This document shows, piece after piece, positions 52,274-57,209 of a stretch of DNA of 57,209 nucleotides. The stretch is from contig JANQRK010000007.1 of the NCBI GenBank assembly GCA_028284585.1, positions 1 through 57,209 of the forward strand, given 5' to 3'. Below the pieces are notes generated by a model. That model was not told where the DNA came from. It saw only the letters and a program-made list of their open reading frames with translations, and ran no database searches. The stretch is from Chromatiales bacterium. Lineage in GTDB: Bacteria; Pseudomonadota; Gammaproteobacteria; Chromatiales; Chromatiaceae. A program made the translations under genes and the position numbers. The first letter of the stretch is position 1. Each line of letters begins with the position of its first letter.

Positions 52274-53169
52274 GCATCGATCAACCAGCCGCCGGCCCGG
52301 TTGATTGGCGTACCCGACTCGGGCGCTACTGGCGATTGGTGCGTGCCGATCGGCCGATCGGCATTTATTTGCTGCTGTGGCCGGCACTCTGGGGGCTGTG
52401 GATTGCCGCCGCCGGTATGCCGCCGGCTTGGGTACTGTTCGTCTTCGTGGCCGGCACGATCTTGATGCGCTCGGCGGGCTGCGCGATCAACGATTTTGCC
52501 GACCGCGATTTCGACGGCCGGGTCGAGCGCACGGCGCAGCGTCCATTGGCGACCGGGCAGGTCACGCCGCGCGAGGCCCTAGTGGTCTTCGCGGTGCTGA
52601 GTCTTCTGGCCTTTGCGCTGGTTCTGACGCTCAACACCAAGACCATTGCGCATTCGGTGATTGCGGTTTCATTGGCTGCGCTCTATCCGTTTACCAAGCG
52701 TTTCACGCATATGCCCCAGCTCTTCTTGGGGATCGCCTTCGGCTGGGCGGTGCCGATGGCCTTCACTGCACTGCAGAATCAAATCCCACCGGTGGCCTGG
52801 GTATTGTTCGGCGCGACTGTCGTGTGGGCGCTGATCTACGACACCATGTATGCGATGGTGGACCGTAAAGACGATCTGCGGGTTGGCATCAAGTCGACAG
52901 CGATTCTGTTCGGTCGCTTCGACCGTCTGGCCGTGGGTCTGTTGCAGGTCCTGATGCTTGCGATGTTGTGGCAGGTGGGCCAGATGACCGGGCGTGGTGT
53001 CGCTTATTTGCTCGGTCTGACCGCTGCCGCGGCCTTGTTCGCTTACCAGCAGTGGCTGATCCGCGAGCGCGTGCCGGCGCGCTGTTTCGCTGCCTTCTTG
53101 AATAATCACTACGCCGGGCTACTAATTTTCACTGGGCTGTTTGTCGACTATCTACTGGTAATTGAATGA
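52270..53169 (+). CDS. ubiA: 4-hydroxybenzoate octaprenyltransferase UbiA
   Basis: A 299-residue, about nine-span membrane enzyme of the UbiA family. Both Asp-rich motifs are intact: [15 protein letters not shown] and [12 protein letters not shown]. It prenylates 4-hydroxybenzoate in ubiquinone synthesis. It starts with GTG 52270, overlapping ubiC by 4 bases, and its stop overlaps the next gene's ATG by 4 bases. Confidence 0.95.
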   Translation: MSIDQPAAGPVDWRTRLGRYWRLVRADRPIGIYLLLWPALWGLWIAAAGMPPAWVLFVFVAGTILMRSAGCAINDFADRDFDGRVERTAQRPLATGQVTPREALVVFAVLSLLAFALVLTLNTKTIAHSVIAVSLAALYPFTKRFTHMPQLFLGIAFGWAVPMAFTALQNQIPPVAWVLFGATVVWALIYDTMYAMVDRKDDLRVGIKSTAILFGRFDRLAVGLLQVLMLAMLWQVGQMTGRGVAYLLGLTAAAALFAYQQWLIRERVPARCFAAFLNNHYAGLLIFTGLFVDYLLVIE

Positions 53170-54668
53170 CGGCTGGGCCGCGGCGGCTGGTGTGGCTTGT
53201 GGTCGCTGGCGCGGCGGTCTGGTGGGCCTGGCATGCTTTGCACAAACCACCAGTGGGTCGCGCGCTGGATAATGGCGCGGAACTGGAGTGGGGCGATTGC
53301 TGGTTCGACAGCCCGCTATGGCGACCGGTGCACTGTGGCCGTCTGTACACGGCGTCCGAGCCCGGCACCGAGGCGTCGCGTTTCGCATTGCCGGTGGTCT
53401 ATATCCCGCAGCTGTTCTGGCGGCGTTCGGCGCCGCCGACCCTGTATATCGCCGGCGGCCCTGGCGGTGCGGCTTGGCTTGAGGCCGAGGCGATGGATTT
53501 CTGGTTCGACTGGGCCGATGCGGCCGACTGGCCTGGCGATCTGGTGCTCTATGATCAGCGGGGGGTAGGACTGTCGCAGCCTGCGCTGAGCTGTCCGGAG
53601 CTGCGCGCAGCGCGGCGCGAGCTACTGCCTTTGCACTTGCCGACCGAGGCGGCCTATCGCCGGGTACGCGACGCTACCCGCGCCTGTCGTGATCGACTGC
53701 TGACGGATGGCGTTGACCTGGGACGTTTCACCACTGCGCTGAATGCTCAGGATGCGATCGATGTGATGCGCGCGATGGGCCTCGAGCAATGGGATCTTTA
53801 CGCGGTGTCCTACGGGTCGCGGGTTGCCCTGGAGATGCTGCGTCGTGCCCCGCAGCATCTGCGCGCCTTGGTGCTGGATTCCGTCTACCCGCCGGAGGTC
53901 AATGGCGAGTTGGCCGATGCTTGGCTACTGCAGCGCTCGTTGGAGATGTTCGGCCGAATCTGCGAGTTGGTCGCCACCTGCTCCGAGAAGCCCGCGGTAC
54001 TGCGCCAGCAACTTGAACAAGCCTTTGCCCGGGTTGCAGACGAAGCCATCAGGGCGCGTGTGCGAGATCCAGACGGCGGCACAGCGCTCACCGTGGTCTA
54101 CGATCACGAGGACCTGGCCTGGCTGGTGTTCGAGGCGATGTACCAGGGAGATCTGATACCCAGCCTCCCACGCAGTGTGCGTGCGCTCGCTGCAGGGCAC
54201 CTCGATGGCCCGATGCGCAGTTTGATCCAGGATAGCGTCGATGCATTGCTCGACGACTCGCTCAGCGATCCGGTCGCCAGCTCGGTGGAATGCCACGACA
54301 CCGGGCCGGTCGACTGGGATAGCGCCCAGCAGCAGTTGCAGCGCTACCCGCGCGTGGCCGAGATCAAGCGCCTCGACTGGAGCTACCATGTATGCCGTTA
54401 TTGGCAGTCGGGCGCGGCTCCGGCGGAGTTTCGCGCCCCGGTGCGTTCGGCTGTCCCTGCTCTGCTGCTAGCCGGTGAATTCGATCCAGTCACGCCCCCC
54501 GAGTGGGCAGAGCAGGCGGCACGCCAACTCACCCGTGGGGACTTGTTCGTGTTTCCGGGGGTTGGCCATGGTGTACTGGATAGCCATTCATGCGCAGCGG
54601 ATCTGGTGCGCACCTTTCTCGCCCAGCCAACCGGCGGTTCGGCGCCCAACTGCCTGCAAAATCTCTGA
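53166..54668 (+). CDS. Alpha/beta hydrolase, tripeptidyl-aminopeptidase-like
   Basis: A 500-residue protein with an N-terminal hydrophobic segment (residues about 7-22; signal or anchor). The alpha/beta hydrolase fold shows [26 protein letters not shown], the nucleophile in [14 protein letters not shown], and a C-terminal TAP-like domain ending [13 protein letters not shown] and [11 protein letters not shown], where the last Asp and His complete the triad. It probably cleaves peptides or esters outside the cytoplasm. It overlaps ubiA by 4 bases, so it is co-transcribed, though a link to ubiquinone is not obvious. Confidence 0.85.
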   Translation: MTAGPRRLVWLVVAGAAVWWAWHALHKPPVGRALDNGAELEWGDCWFDSPLWRPVHCGRLYTASEPGTEASRFALPVVYIPQLFWRRSAPPTLYIAGGPGGAAWLEAEAMDFWFDWADAADWPGDLVLYDQRGVGLSQPALSCPELRAARRELLPLHLPTEAAYRRVRDATRACRDRLLTDGVDLGRFTTALNAQDAIDVMRAMGLEQWDLYAVSYGSRVALEMLRRAPQHLRALVLDSVYPPEVNGELADAWLLQRSLEMFGRICELVATCSEKPAVLRQQLEQAFARVADEAIRARVRDPDGGTALTVVYDHEDLAWLVFEAMYQGDLIPSLPRSVRALAAGHLDGPMRSLIQDSVDALLDDSLSDPVASSVECHDTGPVDWDSAQQQLQRYPRVAEIKRLDWSYHVCRYWQSGAAPAEFRAPVRSAVPALLLAGEFDPVTPPEWAEQAARQLTRGDLFVFPGVGHGVLDSHSCAADLVRTFLAQPTGGSAPNCLQNL

Positions 54669-54769
54669 TTCTGGGCAATTTGGGTGGTTGAAGAACACGC
54701 TAGGGCTTGATTATGTGGTCTGGGTAGGCTAAAAACCGCGTCCGTCCGCAATCTTCGGAGTCACGACTA

Positions 54770-55189
54770 ATGACACTGGACCTGCCGGAAGGTTATGAAC
54801 CTAGCCCGGACGAGGATTACATGAATCCTCAACAGCTAGAGTATTTTCGCCGCCAGTTGATTCGCTGGCGTGAAGAATTAATGACCGAGGCGCAGGAGAC
54901 CCTGGATAACCTGCGCGACAAATCCTACCAAGAGGTTGGGGACGAGGCCGATCGCGCAAGTCGCGAGAGTGAACACGGCCTGGAACTGCGCACCCGCGAT
55001 CGCTACCGCAAGCTGCAACGCAAGATCGAGCAGGCCCTGGAGCGGATCGAGGATGGGTCATATGGGTATTGCGAGGATACCGGTGAGCCGATTGGAGTGC
55101 TGCGGCTGAATGCTAGACCCATAGCGACCCTGACGATCGACGCCCAGGAACGTCGCGAAATGAAGGAACGCGTGCTCGCCGATCATTGA
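54770..55189 (+). CDS. dksA: DksA-type RNA polymerase regulator, Cys-poor
   Basis: A 139-residue DksA. The coiled coil with its tip DEADRASRESE is intact, giving the acidic DxxDxA that reaches the polymerase active centre, and the C-terminal globular part is present. The usual four zinc Cys are reduced to one: GYCEDTGEPIG and ATLTIDAQE replace CxxC...CxxC. Such zinc-free forms, like those of alphaproteobacteria, work without zinc. It adjusts transcription with ppGpp. It follows the hydrolase gene by about 100 bases and is convergent with comF. Confidence 0.9.
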   Translation: MTLDLPEGYEPSPDEDYMNPQQLEYFRRQLIRWREELMTEAQETLDNLRDKSYQEVGDEADRASRESEHGLELRTRDRYRKLQRKIEQALERIEDGSYGYCEDTGEPIGVLRLNARPIATLTIDAQERREMKERVLADH

Positions 55190-55218
55190 CTCGGGTATTG
55201 GTCGCTGCTGGTTACGCC

Positions 55219-55932
55219 CTAGCTTATTCGCCACCTCCTGACATCGCTGCGTGGCGTGCGTGCGAGCACCCATACATCAACCCGCTGGGCGCCGGCCTTG
55301 CGCACCGCCTGTGCAGCCGCATTCGCGGTTGCGCCCGTCGTCATTACATCGTCGATCAGCGCGACGTGCTGTGGCAGGCGGCCGTGACAGGCGAATACCC
55401 CACGCAGATTTCGGCGTCGTCGTTGCTTACCGAGCCCGCGTTGCGGAACGGCTGCGCGGCGCCGCACGAGTCGACCAGCCGACCATGCCAGATTCAAGCG
55501 TCGGGCGAGATGCTGGGCGATTTCAGTGGCCTGATTGAAGCCGCGCTCGCGCAGGCGATCGGCCGGCATCGGGACTGGTAATAGCAGCGCCGGTAGCTCG
55601 GTGCCTGCGGCGGCCTCGACCAATAGCTCCGTGACTAACCGGCCCTGCGCTAAGCGATGGTGGTACTTGAACCCGGCGATCAGTTCGTCGACCGGCGGCT
55701 GGTAGATCAAGGGGGTCAACACGCGATCGAATGATGGCGCCTGTGCCTGACAGTCGGCGCATTGTTTGTCCGGTGCAGCGCCGGGCGGCAGCGGCAGGGC
55801 ACAGCGCAAGCAGGCATGGGTATTGCGCGGCAGGATGGCATCGCAGCGCCGACAAATGCCGTCGCCAGGGTCACCGCACAGCGGACAGCTTGCACCGGTT
55901 AGCTGGGCGAAAATTGAACATATGTTAACCAT
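55219..55932 (-). CDS. ComF-family phosphoribosyltransferase-like protein
   Basis: A 237-residue ComF/GntX protein. The N-terminus has zinc-finger-like Cys pairs ([27 protein letters not shown]), then the phosphoribosyltransferase domain with [23 protein letters not shown] and the PRPP-binding motif [16 protein letters not shown]. ComF proteins serve DNA uptake or are of unknown function (GntX). ATG 55932 has AGGA about 6 bases upstream; the codon lies on the edge of the BirA-like operator, so divergent bioB control may affect it. Confidence 0.88.
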   Translation of the reverse strand: MVNICSIFAQLTGASCPLCGDPGDGICRRCDAILPRNTHACLRCALPLPPGAAPDKQCADCQAQAPSFDRVLTPLIYQPPVDELIAGFKYHHRLAQGRLVTELLVEAAAGTELPALLLPVPMPADRLRERGFNQATEIAQHLARRLNLAWSAGRLVRRRAAVPQRGLGKQRRRRNLRGVFACHGRLPQHVALIDDVMTTGATANAAAQAVRKAGAQRVDVWVLARTPRSDVRRWRIS

Positions 55933-55978
55933 AAAAATCCTGTACGGTTGACAGCGGCCAGTAGCACGATAAGTATGC
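55923..55978 (+). promoter_or_regulatory. BirA-like operator and bioB promoter
   Basis: TGTTAACC (55923-55930), a 15-base spacer and GGTTGACA (55946-55953) form a 7-of-8 inverted repeat matching the BirA (biotin repressor) box TTGTAAACC-N14-16-GGTTTACAA. The right half also contains the -35 TTGACA (55948-55953), followed 16 bases later by TAAGTAT as the -10 (55970-55976). Biotin-bound BirA would cover the -35. The left half overlaps the start codon of divergent comF. Confidence 0.75.
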
Positions 55979-56073
55979 CGCTTTTCCGCCGAGACGTGCG
56001 CTACTCACCAGCGGGAGCTGTTGTCCGGTCGCCACTTGGGGCCCGCTCTGGCCCCGCGCAGGAGATAATGATT

Positions 56074-57084
56074 ATGACCGCCGCAGCGATCTGCACTAAG
56101 CCGCGCAACGATTGGGCCTTGGATGAGATCCAGGCGCTGTTCGCGCTGCCGTTCAACGACTTGCTGTGGCGCGCGCAGACCACCCACAGGGAGAATTTCG
56201 ATCCCAACCTGGTGCAAATAAGTACCCTGTTGTCGATCAAGACCGGTGGCTGCGCCGAAGACTGCGCTTATTGTTCGCAAAGCGCCCGACACGACACGGG
56301 CCTGGAACGCGAGCGCCTTCTGCCACTCGACAGTGTTGTCGAGGCGGCGCAAGCGGCACGCGCCGGCGGCGCAACGCGCTTCTGCATGGGGGCGGCCTGG
56401 CGCAACCCGACCGACAAAAACCTGGATCGGGTGATCGAGATGGTTGGCGCGGTGCGCGCTTTAGGGATGGAAACCTGCGTCACGCTGGGCATGCTGAGTG
56501 GCGATCAGGCGCGGCGTCTCGCTGATGCCGGGCTCGATTATTACAACCATAATCTGGATACCTCGCCCGAGTTCTATGGTGCGGTGATCACAACGCGCAC
56601 CTTTCAGGATCGTCTGGAGACACTGCAGCATGTGCGCGATGCCGGAATCCACGTTTGTTCCGGTGGCATTTTGGGGCTGGGCGAGAGCCTGGTCGATAGG
56701 GCCCGTATGCTGCAGGAACTGGCCAATCTGCCACGCCAACCGAAGTCCGTACCCATCAACATGCTGGTCCAAGTCGAAGGCACGCCTTTGCACGGCACTG
56801 CGCGCATCGACCCGGTGGCCTTTGTGCGCACCATCGCGGTCGCACGCATTTTGATGCCACAGAGCCACGTCCGCCTCTCGGCCGGCCGCGACGACATGAG
56901 TGACGAGATGCAGGCCTTGTGTTTTTTGGCCGGCGCCAATTCTGTTTTTTACGGCGAGCGCCTCCTCACTACCGACAACCCGGCTGCGGATCGTGACCGC
57001 GCGCTGTTCCAACGCCTGGGTTTGCGGACGGAACAGCCTGATAACGCAGCCGATCAAAAGGCCCACGGCGCCTCGGGCCGGTAG
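56074..57084 (+). CDS. bioB: Biotin synthase BioB
   Basis: A 336-residue radical-SAM enzyme, full length. The cluster motif C60-AED-C64-AY-C67 and the [12 protein letters not shown] and SAGRDDMS signatures are present. It inserts sulfur into dethiobiotin, the last step of biotin synthesis. ATG 56074 is chosen, with AGGAG about 9 bases upstream; ATG 56068 lies too close. No bioF or bioD follows, as the window ends in a repeat 3 bases after the stop. Confidence 0.95.
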   Translation: MTAAAICTKPRNDWALDEIQALFALPFNDLLWRAQTTHRENFDPNLVQISTLLSIKTGGCAEDCAYCSQSARHDTGLERERLLPLDSVVEAAQAARAGGATRFCMGAAWRNPTDKNLDRVIEMVGAVRALGMETCVTLGMLSGDQARRLADAGLDYYNHNLDTSPEFYGAVITTRTFQDRLETLQHVRDAGIHVCSGGILGLGESLVDRARMLQELANLPRQPKSVPINMLVQVEGTPLHGTARIDPVAFVRTIAVARILMPQSHVRLSAGRDDMSDEMQALCFLAGANSVFYGERLLTTDNPAADRDRALFQRLGLRTEQPDNAADQKAHGASGR

Positions 57085-57087
57085 TTA

Positions 57088-57209
57088 GGGCTTGTTCACA
57101 CTAAGTGAGGCGCAGCGTTGCTGCCCCAAAACGCGCCAGGCAAGGCGCGAGGAGAGAGGTTTAGTGAGTCTAAATGAACGACGAGCAACGCCGCATGGCG
57201 TGTTTTGGG
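57088..57209. mobile_element. Miniature inverted-repeat element, copy 2 (cut by window edge)
   Basis: The last 122 bases repeat the left half of the element at 34863-35128 at about 95 percent identity, including the terminal repeat GGGCTTGTTCACACTAAG and the AGCAACGCCG core. It is preceded by TA as in copy 1. It starts 3 bases after the bioB stop. The right end lies outside the window. Confidence 0.85.

Noticed and set aside
1..57209. tRNA, rRNA and CRISPR arrays
   Set aside because: No TψC-loop-like GGTTCGAATCC block, no rRNA signature and no regularly spaced short repeats were seen on reading both strands; a covariance search would be needed to exclude divergent tRNAs.

Overview
This 57.2 kb window is chromosomal DNA from a GC-rich gammaproteobacterium. 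It is most likely a purple sulfur bacterium of the Chromatiales: it carries two tandem light-harvesting (LH2-type) pucBA operons and a PucC-family gene beside ordinary gammaproteobacterial housekeeping clusters (miaB-phoH-ybeY-corC-lnt, recG-ubiC-ubiA, napEDABC, bioB with a BirA-type operator). The genus cannot be fixed from sequence reading alone. No tRNA, rRNA or CRISPR array was seen.

Layout. 0.3-6.9 kb: an accessory strip that starts with a transposase remnant. It continues with eleven small, unrelated, same-direction genes (cold-shock/DUF1294, two GNATs, TfoX-N, two VOC proteins, DUF1801, a methyltransferase, a cupin, two small membrane proteins), which looks like gene-cassette or transfer DNA. 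7.0-9.4 kb: an ECF sigma factor and a secreted di-haem peroxidase-like cytochrome, followed by a run of five hairpins and a bidirectional terminator. 9.4-14.8 kb: a pspA-like/membrane-protein/vWA operon diverging from an OmpR-type regulator and a large histidine kinase, with an 11-bp-period direct repeat between them. 15-20 kb: the photosynthesis island on the minus strand (repeat protein, pucB2A2, decayed repeat-protein copy, pucB1A1, pucC, peptide deformylase). It is a tandem duplication in which the antenna genes survived twice and the adjacent repeat protein survived once.

20-35 kb: mixed genes, including a GntR regulator divergent from a TauE/SafE exporter, an astacin-like metalloprotease, a Crp/Fnr regulator preceded by an overlapping 52-codon ORF, a SelD fused to an NADH-dehydrogenase-like flavoprotein, a PAS-GGDEF-EAL protein, an ABC exporter and a secreted phosphodiesterase. 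35-42 kb: the miaB-phoH-ybeY-corC-lnt operon and small genes. 42-46.5 kb: napEDABC, a periplasmic nitrate reductase. 46.6-57 kb: glutathione reductase, IalB-like protein, YjbQ, recG-ubiC-ubiA-hydrolase, a Cys-poor DksA, and comF divergent from bioB across a BirA-like operator.

Two copies of a 266-bp palindromic, TA-flanked miniature element lie at 34863 and at the right edge (57088). The most interesting unit is the duplicated puc region. The two alpha subunits differ at the colour-tuning positions (Tyr-Trp versus Phe-Met). Both operons keep identical promoter-to-start spacing, a long leader with a small hairpin, and a 3' hairpin with a conserved 39-nt loop. They sit beside an unrecognised protein with three FG...N-P-x-P-L-S repeats.
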